NCBI GenBank assembly: GCA_964017185.1
Contig: OZ024875.1
Coordinates: 61,375,043-61,439,042 of the forward strand
Origin: Rugalucina vietnamica
Lineage: Eukaryota; Mollusca; Bivalvia; Lucinida; Lucinidae
Reading direction: 5' to 3'
DNA: 64,000 nucleotides
The translations under genes and the position numbers were made by a program. The notes beneath the pieces are model-generated. The model did no database searches, was not told the DNA's origin, and was given only the letters and a program-made list of their open reading frames with translations. Each line of letters opens with the position of its first letter. Positions within the stretch are counted from its first letter, which is position 1. Shown in pieces: positions 30,690 to 42,306 of this stretch.

Positions 30690-31960
30690 TTTTTGCAAGG
30701 ATCTTATTTGTCATTTAGGTTATTTCACACCTTGAATTTTAGGGCAGAAATCGGGTGCTGCTTGCGACGTTTTACATCTTTTTTGTACCGGTCTGACCGA
30801 CACAATTTTAAGAATTGTAAACCATTTTTCAGATCTGCTGTCCTGTATGCACGTGGGGAAATGAATTTCTGTCGCTTCGTTATGTCCGCAAACCAAACAG
30901 TCAAATCTAGCATATAAGTACAAAGGAAACAATGTTATTGGAATTCACGTAAAGAAAGAAAGGCTCTGACGGAATTCATGAATTTCTATCGGAATTTTGA
31001 TTATTGTTGTAATAAAATGATGGGCTGCTGTCTATTATGCTTGTGAATCATGTATTTGAAGTTCTTCCGCGAAAGATATAATGATCGACCGTTTCAGGAT
31101 TCGCTCGTTAGCATCTGTACCATGTGTCCATGTGATGTTTTTGCAATGCAGTTACACCATGTCTTATTTTCAACATTAACTTGTTAACGCACTTAAATGT
31201 AATGCCAAAATTGACAAGTACTTTTTCATTGATACAACGACAAGGTATTAACCTCGTCACGACCTCGGTGACATCTAATCCCGCTAAGACAATAATGGGG
31301 TATCATACTGTCCCCTGTTATTTAGCGTCATTTTAACGCCTTGATGCTATGAACATCAAAGGTGTTATCAGCGTATTGCTCTTCAGTAATGATATCGAAT
31401 AAATTGGTGGACAGTTTTTGTGAAGATCGATGATTTTAAGGATTTATGTATCTGAGGATTTTACTAAAGTTAGAAAAAAAGACATGTAATTCAGAAATAG
31501 AAGTGCAAACTAGGCAACAAAAATAACATGATTACAACATAAATCTAACCAAATTAAGAGTGACGGACGGTCGGGCAGACACACAGACAGACAGACAGAC
31601 AGACAGAATAAATATGAAACGTAAAAATTCAGCCACAGTAGAACCGTATTGGAACGGTCAGTAAAAATAATGAAGGGCTTTAATCGATAAAACGCGGTCC
31701 TGATCCTCGCCCATAGTTTGATGTGAAAACGACGTGTAATAATCTACAGCCTTCTAGCAATAATAACTATTCTGATAGGCACTTCTTATTTGCGTCAGGA
31801 AGTTTCTTTATATGTGTTTCAATTACTTACTGAGTTACTTTATCAATCATGCTGATAGATTGTTTTGTAGATAGCGTTATAATTCCGAGTTTATGTTATT
31901 TGTCTGTAAGTACCTGCAAAGACATAATGCGAAAACGATGCCCAAACACAAGCCCTTTTG
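30690..31960 (-). repeat. Duplicon D, copy D2 (inverted relative to D1)
   Basis: It matches D1 on the minus strand (see 13790-16930). It lacks the three family G MITEs, the SINE and the Penelope-like tail found in D1, so it preserves the ancestral arrangement. A third, weaker relative is at 33660-33990. No gene is found. The short frames at 30693-30932 are not conserved in D1. Confidence 0.75.
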
Positions 31961-32036
31961 TTTAAACAATATTTATTTCGTATAAAGTACATAGGTAAAT
32001 ATACTAGTATACAAGTATATAAAAGACTAAATACCG

Positions 32037-32613
32037 GGGTCAGGTACTTATACTAAGAATTGTAAGCCGAATGCGCAGCCATTTTCCCAAAAGGTGGCCA
32101 CTCATCCACCCAAACTTAACTAAAAATATGAACACGCACAAAAGGTAACAGCACAAAAATTCAACACGAAGACATAAAGCAATAAGAACCACCACAGAAG
32201 GTATCGCCTTGGAACGATCAGTAATATACTGACGGGTTTACATAGATTTTACATGGCTTGAATGTTGAATCATAATATTTAGTTAGTTCTTCGGTCCTCG
32301 TGGTGAATCTCTAACTAGACAATGAATCATCAAGGACACACAAATAAATCATGATAAACAACCTGATGTTTTAAAAACAAGGACTCAACAGATTCAGTAA
32401 GCTGCCCGACGATGGAGATCCCTGGGCGCCGAATAACTAACTGAAACCAGGACTAGTTGAAAACCCGGTAGGCCAAGCAACAGACGAGAAGGTCCGGCTC
32501 CAATCAACTAAAATGAACAGCTTTAAGTCGGGGCCATCATAGAGTCTAACGCCAAACCCACCGGCGTGCAATTAAAGAAGGCAGCATACATGTAGTTATC
32601 AACCATGATACCT
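32037..32613 (-). mobile_element. Penelope-like tail with short RT remnant
   Basis: A minus-strand tail whose last ~75 bp at the 3' end are missing (it starts at the GGTCAGGTACTTATAC block). At the high-coordinate end ~70 bp of RT coding end remains (32541-32613). It is diverged. Confidence 0.8.
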
Positions 32614-32635
32614 TAATAAGACTTAAGTTATTAAA

Positions 32636-33137
32636 ATCTCTTTCTTTTTCAAATCATTTGACACCATTAACGTCAAAGGAAGATTCAGATTAAATGTCAC
32701 GTAAGACTGCAATATTTCAATTTTGTCTCAATCTGCATCCACTCTGTGTCTTATTTATCCGAAAAAAAAATCATTTGTCTGGCATTATTGATAGAAATGC
32801 CACGAAAAGGTTCATGTCTTCGCACCAGGCAGAGGTATTGAAGAGGTACACTGGAAAGTATTTTTCAATAGACGTGTCTCCTTCAGCACTGAAACGTATT
32901 TGCTCTATGTCAGCTGTATTTTGGTATTTTATGCTTGTCGCACGTTTAAACTGATCATCTTGCTAGAAAGAGCTCTTCGCTAGTCTGTCAATCCTTTCTT
33001 CACTAGTAATTAAATCAGTCCTAATTCTATTATCCAGCTTAATATTTGCTTCTTTTGTGCCGGTTCTTGGTTGTTGCTTATCTGCTACTTTATTTCTTAT
33101 CCTCAGGGATTGCTTGCAGTCAGTTTGTATTTTACCT
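32636..33137. other. Unassigned sequence with one short dispersed repeat
   Basis: 32655-32735 repeats 29280-29370. The remainder shows no gene or recognisable element. Confidence 0.4.
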
Positions 33138-33502
33138 AAATGTTTTGAACCACTGCAGAATCTAAGGGTGAGGTTATGGCCATGTTAAATCGATTTAAGC
33201 CCGCAAGTAATTTTATATTACTGATCGTTCCATGGCGATACGTCTGTGGTGGTTCTTTTTGTTTTTGTCTTCGTGACTAAAAATTTTTGTGCTAATGGCG
33301 GCTTATGTATGTTTTCATATTTTAGTGAAATTTAGGTGAGTGGTCACCTATTGGGAAAATAGCTGCTCGTTCAGCTTACGGTATGTTTTCATGGTATAAG
33401 TACCTGACTGTTAATTTAGTTTTTTCCCACCTCGGTTTTTGGAGTGGGGATCTTTTTCTGATTGCGCCGTTACCTGATCTTTGCCTACTTGTACCTTTTT
33501 AC
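33138..33502 (+). mobile_element. Penelope-like 3' tail fragment
   Basis: It runs from TGTTTTGAACCACTGCAG to the terminus GCCTACTTGTACCTTTTTA. It is about 365 bp and 5'-truncated in the tail. Confidence 0.85.
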
Positions 33503-34077
33503 AAAAAGCAGACGAATAATATTTCCTTGTGTGTCTGGCAAACACGTCCTTCCATTACTTATGAAGAAATGAACTGGAAGATTTGTCTCTGTTTCAGATA
33601 GACTCAGCTGTAGATTGGAAAAATATAAATCAGAGAAATGCTTAAGGAAATAATTTCCATCAGAATAATGATCATCATCTTTCAAATTAAGTTGATTTAT
33701 TAAGCCTAACTACAGGAGAGTTACAAATATGAAATTGTACGGAATATTAAAAACAAATTTATTTCAGTTCGAATATATTAATCCACATTAGTTTTATAGA
33801 ATAAGTAATTCGGTAGCGATTTGTATCATGCACAGAACATGATTGATACATATTGCTATCAGGAAACCGAATGATGGAATGGTACACACAAATTTCCTCA
33901 TGGAAATAAGAACTTTCTATCGCTCCTGATAACGAATGATAAATCGTTTTCTCTTTATTAATGATTTGCATGTTTGTACCACACACAGTCGGTAAGGGCG
34001 TGTTCGATTTTGCAAATGCTTTTTATTGGTAGTGCTATTGTATCCTGATTCTAATTTCACCATATAAGAAGGTCATT
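33503..34077. other. Mostly unassigned; weak relative of duplicon D
   Basis: 33660-33990 shares order and words with 13800-13930 and 31720-31900 (AATAAGAACTTTCTATC, ATGATTGATACATA). Nothing coding is recognised. Confidence 0.4.
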
Positions 34078-34140
34078 GATGAGGGTTCATCTCCCGAAAT
34101 TGCACAATATGGCCCCTACTAACTTCCTTTCAACGTTTTC

Positions 34141-34216
34141 GCTGCTTTCGTTTTCACTGAATTTCTTTCTGATTGCGCAATTTCCTGATCATTGCCTACT
34201 TTTATCTGTTTTTTTT
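34141..34216 (+). mobile_element. Penelope-like tail terminal fragment
   Basis: About 75 bp (TTTCTTTCTGATTGCGCAAT to ATTGCCTACTTTTATCTG), inserted in the short repeat also seen at 19150. It shows how short a 5'-truncated copy can be. Confidence 0.7.
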
Positions 34217-34249
34217 TTCCAAGGGATCTAACTTTTATGTTTTATTTAT

Positions 34250-34502
34250 TATTACTACAGCTGTTGTTGTGCCGCGAGGTGTCCCTAAAGAGTCTCCCGG
34301 TACATCATCCTTAGAGCATATTATATTTTCCTGTCGGTCTTTTGAGATCAGTAAAATATTCAGAGTATCAAAACGTTTACGCTTAGAGCCATCTTCAAAA
34401 CTATGATCTTATTATTTGATCCCGTTTAGGCTATCATCGCCGATTTATAAAAAGGTATGGCCCATTCTTTTTCACATCAATATGCTCACTGCTCTTAAAG
34501 GA
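34250..34502 (-). repeat. Unclassified dispersed repeat R, copy 2
   Basis: GGAGACTCTTTAGGGACACC and GGATCCTTTAAGAGCAGTGA-type words on the minus strand match 59640-59760. It is internally deleted relative to 17205-17520. Confidence 0.6.
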
Positions 34503-34894
34503 TCTCAGTCAGGTATAAGTAGGCAATGACCAGGAAATGGCGCAATCTGAAAGAAACTCCCACTCCAACACCGAGGTTCGAAAGAAACCTGTAATATAAA
34601 AATACTCGCGGGCTTTAATTAGTTTTACATGGCCATCACCTAACCCTCAGCTTCTGCAGTGGTTCACAACATTTTGTTAGTTGTTCGGTCCTCGTGGTGA
34701 ATCTTTAACTAGTCAATGCGTCATCAAGGACAAACAAATAAATCACGATTCAAAAACGAGGACTCACAGATTCAGTAAGCTGCCGGACGATGGAGATCCC
34801 TTATCGCCCAATATCTTACTGAAAATCCGGAGCAAAATAAAAGCACCTGTTGAACCCCGATGGGCCAAGCAAGAAACAAGAAGCTCAGGCCCCT
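34503..34894 (-). mobile_element. Penelope-like 3' tail fragment
   Basis: It runs from the terminus (GGTATAAGTAGGCAATGACC) to the AAGCTCAGGCCC block near the end of the RT gene. An internal deletion joins AAACCTGTAATATAAAAAT, so the middle of the tail is missing. Confidence 0.8.
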
Positions 34895-35204
34895 GGGTGA
34901 CTGTGAATTATGGCCCATACTATTTTCCCTTGAGCGTTTTCACTGCTTCCATGGGATTGAACTTTTATATTTCATTTATTTGGCCCATTTTAGGTCAAAT
35001 TTGAATCATTCTAAATTGAATAGGATATTTTATTCTGTATGAAGTGCTGGGTGAAAAATAAAAAAATGGCTATTACTTTTATTGCAATAATTTTCTAAGA
35101 AATAAAAAAACAGATTGCATAATAATTGTTTTCGTTCAATTCGATATGGCATTAATATTTCAAAAAATACATTTAAGCGATATTTCAGCCATTATAGTAA
35201 CTTT

Positions 35205-35335
35205 CATTACAAAAACATGCCATTTATACAAAGATTTTTAAGCTGCATAAATTGAAAATTTTCGTTAGAAACGTTTTGATATTTATAACGAATTTGCTAA
35301 AGAAATTGTGGGTACACGTTAGAACCGCATCGCCT
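35205..35335. mobile_element. Hairpin MITE (family F), left half
   Basis: The end CATTACAAAAACATGCCATT, the AAATTGAAAATTTTCG block and one hairpin arm (ATTGTGGGTACACGTTAGAA) up to CCGCATCGCC, then lost. Confidence 0.75.
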
Positions 35336-35599
35336 GTGCAATTTGATGTGCTGAATGAAGTTATTTTCTTAGCGTGGAAAGGACGAATTGATAACAACAT
35401 ATTACAAAATAACAAAGTAATAGATGTTAAATCAGAAATTAAACAAATCGATGTGGTTTTCTCTGTACTGAGCAATGGTATTGAATCTATTAAATCTTGG
35501 ATTCCATTTGTTCGATACTTTGTTCGTTTTAGAAAAGTAACCTTGTTATATTTCATTTGATATTTACTTCAAAACCGTGAATAGCATCTACAGTGTTCT

Positions 35600-35922
35600 T
35601 ATTTCGTGGTATATCAACGTTTTAACCCATTATGTAATTTGAAAAAACTATCACACCAGGCGCACACTAGTTTCTGTGTTTTATCATTACTATAAACCGT
35701 GATAGATGAGTTCTAGCGTTGTTATGACAAACTTGCTTCATATCATGCATTATGCATGGATTTACTAATGGTTCTTCGGTTCCGATGCATTCCATCATTT
35801 ATCATTTATGAAAGACACCTGGGTATCATATTCGCAAACATATCGATTCAAAGAAAAATAACTTCGAGAAACGTACAGCAAAGCTCGACTAGAAGAAATA
35901 TTGTCAACCAAGTCTTATACAA
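35600..35922 (+). repeat. Duplicon B, head of copy B1
   Basis: GTATATCAACGTTTTAACCC to GTCAACCAAGTCTTATA matches 41577-41890 and 45270-45520. Duplicon C2 is inserted at its end. Copy B2 keeps the uninterrupted junction (CTTATAAAAAACGTCAC). Confidence 0.75.
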
Positions 35923-37559
35923 GAAAAGATATGACACAAGTGTCATATCAATAGCTTCAATTTTCTATCGCAGTCAATAACGTATAAGACAAAGCGCGCA
36001 CCGAGCGTGTGGAAAAATATGCCGCAAATTCAACCAATGTATTTCCATAGACATACATACGTGGTTTGTCAGAAAAGTTCGTGTACACCATTTATATTTT
36101 CAACAGAAAAATGAATATATCTGCTTTTGCAAAAGTATTTTATAAGCAAATATACAAGAAATTTTATTGAAATCTGACAAAAACACGTCATCTACAGCCT
36201 TTTCCCTGCACTTCCGAACCGATTGCGGGGCAAAGGTCAACGTCTCTATATGACGTTACTTGACATTTTAAGCCGCCAGCACGTTATACATTTGTTTCAG
36301 GGTGTTTTTTTTATTTTTAACAAAAGATCCTTGGCTATCAACATTTTTATGTCTTTGTATCCAGCTGTCAAATGCAGATACGCCGTACCAATTCTCGCAA
36401 AATTGTTCGTCCACCTGTTGAACATGTGTAACAATTTCTTGCGGCGAGCATGCCAGACAGGTGATCTTCCGTTTATCATCATAGGTGGACTTCTGAGCAG
36501 CTGAAAATCGTCTGTGCCACAACTACTGAGAACTAAATAGTAACTGACAGACCGATGACGTTTCTGTTGTTTGTAACATTTTCATCGTATCTGTGGGTGA
36601 TTTCCTTAACGAAACATACAATCGGCGTCGGCTGTTCTCCGACGTCAAATTACGCCATTATTTCAAACAGATTTTTCGGTCTGCTTCTGATTTTTTCACA
36701 TAAATCAAACAACACTGCCGCCAAGTCGGAATCTTTCTGAAACTGAAGTCAGTGTTATTTGGTTTTAGGACGAAATGTTTTAATGTTATAACATATTTAA
36801 GTGCCGTTTGACAGGGAAAAAACACAATATGAAAATCGTCACATTTTGTTGACGTTTTGGCACCTGTCCCGTGTGGCCCTACGTACGCTTAAGTAGAAAA
36901 TATGTCATATTTAACGTGTTGATACTTCAAATTGAAACAAATTCCTCAAATATGCTCATAAGATATTGCTGCTTATATTTATACAAAAAAAAAAAACTTA
37001 AACAACAGCACTTTACTTTTCCTGCTAGCCAAGGTGTCCACAAACCTCGTACATGTGCGTTCTGTACGCTTGGTGTACGTTAAAGTATTTTAAGCATGCA
37101 GCATGCTTAAATCTCGACGTGTCTCGGGTATGTGTCTTATACGAATAAGTTCAACACGCGTTACATTAAACGTTTGATACGCGCCTATACTGTATTTTGT
37201 GCTTAACATATCTGTACAAAAGTACATGAAATCCAAAATTTTCAGCATGCTGAGATTATTATACGACCTGTACACACCTTAGACACACGCTAATCATTTG
37301 TGACTGTTATTTTCACCATAGAGACTATGGGCCCCCCTCCCATTGGGGCTTAAAGAAATAGATATAGGCTACTTGTGCCTTCAGGTAAAGCTAAATACAC
37401 TGCTGACTGATTACTGGTTAACCGCGCTTGTCTGAGCCTGCCGAGGAAACATTTCATACGTATAAGCCTTTTGTGTCTTAGTTGGATAGTTATATTTCAA
37501 GCACTTGTTGGATGTGATGGGTAAAAGTCCTGTAAAATGGAGGCAACATCCCAACATGA

Positions 37560-37730
37560 CCAGTCCCCGAAGCAGCATAGAAGCTTGAAATTTCGGATTT
37601 AATAAGAAGACAAAGTGTACTATCCGTGTAGCGAAAACAAAGGCGCTGATCAGCTTCGCAGTTACTGCGAAGCTGATCTGCGCCTTTGTTTTCGCATAGG
37701 CAAAAATCCGGTTTTCTTGTGACGCGGCTC
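37560..37730. mobile_element. GAGCCGC MITE (family G), right half only
   Basis: It begins inside the element at CAGTCCCCGAAGCAGC and has the complete inner hairpin and the right end GACGCGGCTC. The left TIR is gone with the C2 deletion. Confidence 0.8.
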
Positions 37731-37908
37731 ATTTGATAATGCAACATTCATCTGTCTGGGTCTACCAGTTATCGCCAGTACTGAACAACTTTTTTCAGCG
37801 TACTGCTAAATAGACTCCATAAAAAAGGAAGAATAAAAACGAACGAAGAAAGAAAAGAGGCTTATTATGATAACAAAAAAAAAAAAAATGAATAGCGGAT
37901 ACTCGGCG

Positions 37909-37976
37909 AGATTCGAACCTGTAAGAGTCTGATTAGAAGATCGATGCTTAACACACTGAGCTAATGGGGCCGACAG
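37909..37976 (-). pseudogene. tRNA-like sequence, in C2
   Basis: The duplicate of 27799-27869 with one change beside the anticodon position (GATCTTCTAATC here). The same box-A-like and box-B-like words are present and the same poor stem pairing. It is not expected to be functional. Confidence 0.5.
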
Positions 37977-38703
37977 ACTAATAACGGCATTACTCATGTT
38001 ATCATTAATATTTATGGTCTATAAATAATAATCTAAAAATAGTTGCCATTATCGGCTGGTTTCCCGTTATCAGGTTTATATTATATGTAAATATATTCGG
38101 AATAGGAACCAGTGCCATGCTTAATTGATACCGAATCATTTTCCCGCCCTTGATTAGAAGAGAAAAGAGAATCAGGCTATCTCGGCTTCATTCGTACCTT
38201 CGAGGTTATCATAAAAAAACTATTGAAGTGACCACGGCAGTGTAGCGCTAAATACAAACCGCGATGAACTATTATTATTATGAAGAACAGACAGGCACTA
38301 CAGGCATAATCAATGATAGAAATCATGTCTTAAGCTTGTCGTTTATAGATTAGAAACCGAAATAACAATTTGTATCGAAATAATTGGGGACGAATATGCC
38401 TAAGGCTTGCAAAGACCGCAGACTGATGACCGCCGACCGAATCACTACCCATGGCCTCTAAGCAGTCTTTTTAATTTGAAACGTTAGTAACTTTCAAACT
38501 TTTAAGTGTCCCAGTTGAAAAAACAATCTATTTACTTTTTGTATGTCTACAGCTTTACATCCTAAAATAATCATATTGACGAATAAACAATCTTTTAAAA
38601 CCGGACTTCTTTTTTTCTCGGATGGATATCTACATGGAACTTTTCCATTACAGTTATAGCTATAGAATAATACATTGAAGGGTTGAAGCTATAAAAAAAC
38701 GTC

Positions 38704-38982
38704 ACATTACGAAAACGTGCCCATGCATTATACAGAGAATTTATGAGCTTTAAAAATTGAAAATTTTTAGCTGAAAATTTTGGATATTTTCTTATTTTTG
38801 CTCAAAACATAGATTGTGGGAACACGTTAGAACTGCCTCGGCGAGGCGGTTCTAACGAGTACCCACAATCTCTGTTTTGGAGCAAAAATAAGAAAAATAG
38901 GTATACCCTTGCGTACCCCAGGTTTGCTATATAAAAGTGGGGTTTGAGGGGGTGCATATTACACGGACATGTTTTCCTAATG
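38704..38982. mobile_element. Hairpin MITE (family F), full copy
   Basis: CATTACGAAAACGTGCCC to CATGTTTTCCTAATG. The central palindrome GCCTCGGCGAGGC is intact, with long arms. It is closely similar to the copy at 41901, and both follow the same ACGTCA in duplicon B. The insertion therefore probably predates the B1/B2 duplication. Confidence 0.85.
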
Positions 38983-39462
38983 AGTCAAAGTAAGTTGCTG
39001 ATTCGTAGTCTATCATATATATATATCTGCCCGATCACGTGTTTAAATAACATGCATAATGTACGAACTTACTAAGATCAAGTATACCATTGGCATATGA
39101 ATTGTAAATAAGCCCTAAAGGACAGCTGAAAATGCAATTTTAAAATGTCTGAAAAGTAAATAGATAAGCACTCAAATGGATTCATCAAATTACGAGTAAT
39201 TTCCATGGGGACTAACTTATTCAGTGCATTTAAGACAACTTTGTTACATGCAAGTCAATACGTAAGTCAATAGGTAATTTTGAAAGCACCTTTCTAATAA
39301 AATAATAATGTTAAACGAAAATGTAGATTTATACAGCGATTCGCTGTTGCCTCCTAATGCCATCAACTTAAGCAAATGCTCCCTTTGTCGTATTTCTGTG
39401 AGCTATGTTCTATATTAAATCATCGTAAAATAGCATAAATAAGTATCAAGTGACGCATTCTA

Positions 39463-39676
39463 CTGCTGTTGGTGCCTTATGTGTGTTTGCATATTTTTAG
39501 TTAAGTTAAGGTAACTGAGTGGCCACCTATTGAGAAAATAGCTGCTCATTCGGCTTACGAAGTGTTTTCATGGTATAAGTGCCTGATTGTTGGTTTGTTT
39601 TTTTCCCACCTTGGTTTTTGGAGTGGGAGTCTTTTTCTGATTGCGCCTTTTCCTGATCTTTGCCTACTTGTACTTT
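39463..39676 (+). mobile_element. Penelope-like tail, minimal 214-bp insertion with target duplication
   Basis: Only the final 214 bp of the element is present, flanked by TTCTA on both sides (39458-39462, 39677-39681). Copy B2 at about 43978-43995 has the uninterrupted target (GCATTTTAGCGTCTATG). This fixes the 3' terminus of the family and shows that extreme 5' truncation still gives a normal insertion. Confidence 0.85.
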
Positions 39677-39841
39677 TTCTAGCGTCTATGTCCTTAAGAT
39701 AGACAACAATCATTTAAAACCTTTAAAAGGAAATACAAAGGAGTACACAAACTAAATACGTACAACTAAACTTAATTATAAAAAATGTAGTATATTAATT
39801 GACTCACCGACAAAGAAGATTCTAAACCCAGAACAAGTTAC

Positions 39842-40786
39842 AAAAGGTACAAGTAGGCAAAGATCAGGAAAAGGCGCAACCAGAAAAAGATTCCCACTCC
39901 AAAAACCGAGGTGGGAAAAAACCAAACTAACAATCAGGTACTTACACCATGAACACATTTCGTAAGCCGAATGAGCAGCTATTTTCCCAATAGGTGGCCA
40001 CTCAGTTACCTTAACTTAACTAAAAATATGAAAACATACATAAGGCGCCAACAGCACAAAAATATTTTAAAACACCAAGACATAAAACAAAAAGAACCAC
40101 CACAGAAGTATCGACTTGGAACGATCAGTAACACAAAGTTACTGGCGGGTTTAAATCGATTTTACATGGCCATAACCTCACCCTCAGCTTCTGCAGTGGT
40201 TCATAACATTTAGTTAGTTCTTCGGTCCTCGTGGTGAATCTCTAACTAGTCAATGAATCATCAAGAACAAACAAATAAATAATGATAAACATCCTGATGA
40301 ATCAAATACCAGGACTCACAGATTGAGTAAGCTGCCCGACGATGGAGATCCCTGGGCGCCGAATAACTTACTAACTGCGGAGCAAAAGAAAAAACATCAG
40401 TTGGACCCCGGTGGGCCAAGCAACAGACAAGAAGCTCCGGCCCCAACCAACTAAAATGAATAGCTTTAAGTCGGGGCCATCATAGAGTCTGACGCCCGAC
40501 CCACCGGCGTGCAATTAAAGAAGGCAGCATAGTTATCAACCGTGATTGGGTTAAAAACTAAGCATGCAGACTGTCGCATAACATTCAAGTTATAACCTAT
40601 ACGTCTGTAACGTGTTATGATTTTTCTAAACTGAAAAGAAAAATCATTACTTCCTATAAGTTTCTTAAATTTGTAAACCAAGTCACCATAAAATTCTGGT
40701 TCCGAAAGGCCCTCACTTAAAAGCGTCTTTAACCCAACATTATATTTGGAAATCAATTCATAGTGTCTACGATAAAATTTAGAAAA
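39842..40786 (-). mobile_element. Penelope-like element with complete tail and RT C-terminus
   Basis: A tail from 39842 to 40465 and RT sequence to 40786 on the minus strand. The empty site is in B2 near 44140-44165 (GAACAAGTAACACATGG... to TACATGTATA). It is a young copy, highly similar to 7.4 kb. Confidence 0.85.
40466..40786 (-). pseudogene. Penelope-like reverse transcriptase, last ~107 codons
   Basis: The frame is open from the truncation point (FSKFYRRHYELISKYNVG) to the natural stop after ASDSMMAPT. It has only thumb/C-terminal sequence and no catalytic motif. Confidence 0.9.
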
Positions 40787-41283
40787 GCCCGTACATGTAT
40801 AATGACACTGCAAAAATTGATACACTTTGCTTTAATATTGCGAAACGTTCATGGTGAGCAATGGCCAATCTTAACTCTGATCCTGAAATAAGGTTATAGT
40901 ATAAAGTAAATCCAGATATTACACAATGACAGCATACAAAGGTACAGCTCTTTTCAAAGCGATGTGAACTCGACCATAAGTAGCTACAGGAGGCGAATAC
41001 AACAGAAAGGCGTATATTGAGCAAGATAGACAAGCACAACAGAAACACTATACCCGATGCAATTATTTTAGCATAATATTGCTGAGGCTTAATCATGCAT
41101 TGCTTACTTTTTATGTTCATGATTATTGAACCTCGCCTTCAAACACTGTAGTGTGCCGTCGAAACTTTCAAAACTTGAGATGACTTTGCATGCACTGCTT
41201 AAGGCAGAATTACTTATCATATTTCATGTCAGATCATTACGAGACCATCAAGTTCGAAGTCGAAATGTGCTACTAATTAGGTT

Positions 41284-41601
41284 CTATACTGTTATGCCAT
41301 GCCGGATCAGCTCACGACTGATTTCAAGTAGTGAACTTTCAGTTCGTAGCAAAACATCTGAAGCACAGTTCATGCGAGACAAATTAACGACATGTGAATG
41401 AATAATATTTACCCCCGAAATATAACCAGTTTCCTTGATCAGTCTGCCAAGAATTCCGTAAGGTATAACGCAATAGGACATGTCAAGTAGCACATTAGAG
41501 CTCTTGGACATGTCTATAGTCCGAACAAAGATGTACTGCTGGTACAAAGGATGACAATATAATTGTGGTCTTCTTTCGTAGTATATCAACGTTTGAACCA
41601 A
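41284..41601 (-). other. Short open frame repeated in duplicon B (copy B1)
   Basis: About 105 codons on the minus strand, sharing YIFVRTIDMSKSSNVLLDMS with 44954-45283 (B2). A third copy near 46545-46835 (B3) has an extra codon and a stop. The B1/B2 differences are mostly amino-acid changing, which argues for non-coding drift. No family is recognised and the frame has no clear start context. I do not call it a gene. Confidence 0.25.
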
Positions 41602-41900
41602 TTATGTAATTTGAAAAACTATCACACCAGACGCACATTGTGCTTTATCATTACAGTAACTATGAACCGTGATAGATGAGTTCTAGCGTTGTTATGACAA
41701 CTTGCTTCATATCATGCATTATGCATGGATTTACTAATGGTTCTTTGGTTCCGATGCATTCTATCATTTATCATTTATGAAAGACACCTGAGTATCACAT
41801 ATTCGCAAACATATCGATTCAAAGAAAAATAACTTCGAGAAACGTGCAGCAAAGCTCGATTAGAAGAAATATTGTCAACCAAGTCTTATAAAAAACGTCA

Positions 41901-42178
41901 CATTACGAAAACTTGCCCATGCATTATACAGAGAATTTTGAACTTTAAAAATGGAAAATATTTAGCTGAAATTTTTTGATATTTTTCTTATTTTTGCTCA
42001 AAACATAGATTGTGGGAACACGTTAGAACCGCCTCGGCGAGGCGGTTCTAACGAGTACCCACAATCTCTGTTTTGGAGCAAAAATAAGAAAAATAGCTAT
42101 ACCCCTGCATACCCCATTTTCGCTATATAAAAGTGGGGTAGGATGGGGTATACATTACACGGACATGTTTTCCTGATG
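41901..42178. mobile_element. Hairpin MITE (family F), full copy
   Basis: CATTACGAAAACTTGCCCAT to ATGTTTTCCTGATG. The central hairpin with CCGCCTCGGCGAGGCGG is perfect over more than 25 bp per arm. It is the counterpart of 38704-38982. Confidence 0.85.
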
Positions 42179-42306
42179 TTAATAAAAACCGTCAGTAAAA
42201 GTAAGTTGCTGATTCGTAGTCCATCATATATATTTTCTGCCCGATCACGTGTTTAAATAACATGCATAATGTACGAACTTACTAAGATCAAGTACATATA
42301 TATATA

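Larger units (their letters stand above)
35923..38697 (+). repeat. Duplicon C, copy C2, inserted into duplicon B
   Basis: It is the near-identical partner of C1. It starts CAAGAAAAGATATGACAC and ends GAAGGGTTGAAGC, with TATA on both sides (35919-35922 and after GAAGC). Relative to C1 it lacks the TIR element (24024-24960), ~75 bp near 36050, and ~780 bp at 37555-37560, where the junction cuts a family G MITE in half. It is unclear whether C moved by transposition or by ectopic repair. It encodes nothing recognised. Confidence 0.8.
38990..41590 (+). repeat. Duplicon B, copy B1 body
   Basis: The blocks GCCCGATCACGTGTTTAAAT (39028), AGATAAGCACTCAAATGGAT (39160), GCGTCTATGTCCTTAA (39683), AACGTTCATGGTGAGCA (40844) and GCCTTCAAACACTGTAGTG (41135) recur in the same order in B2. 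Two Penelope-like insertions interrupt it. Confidence 0.8.
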
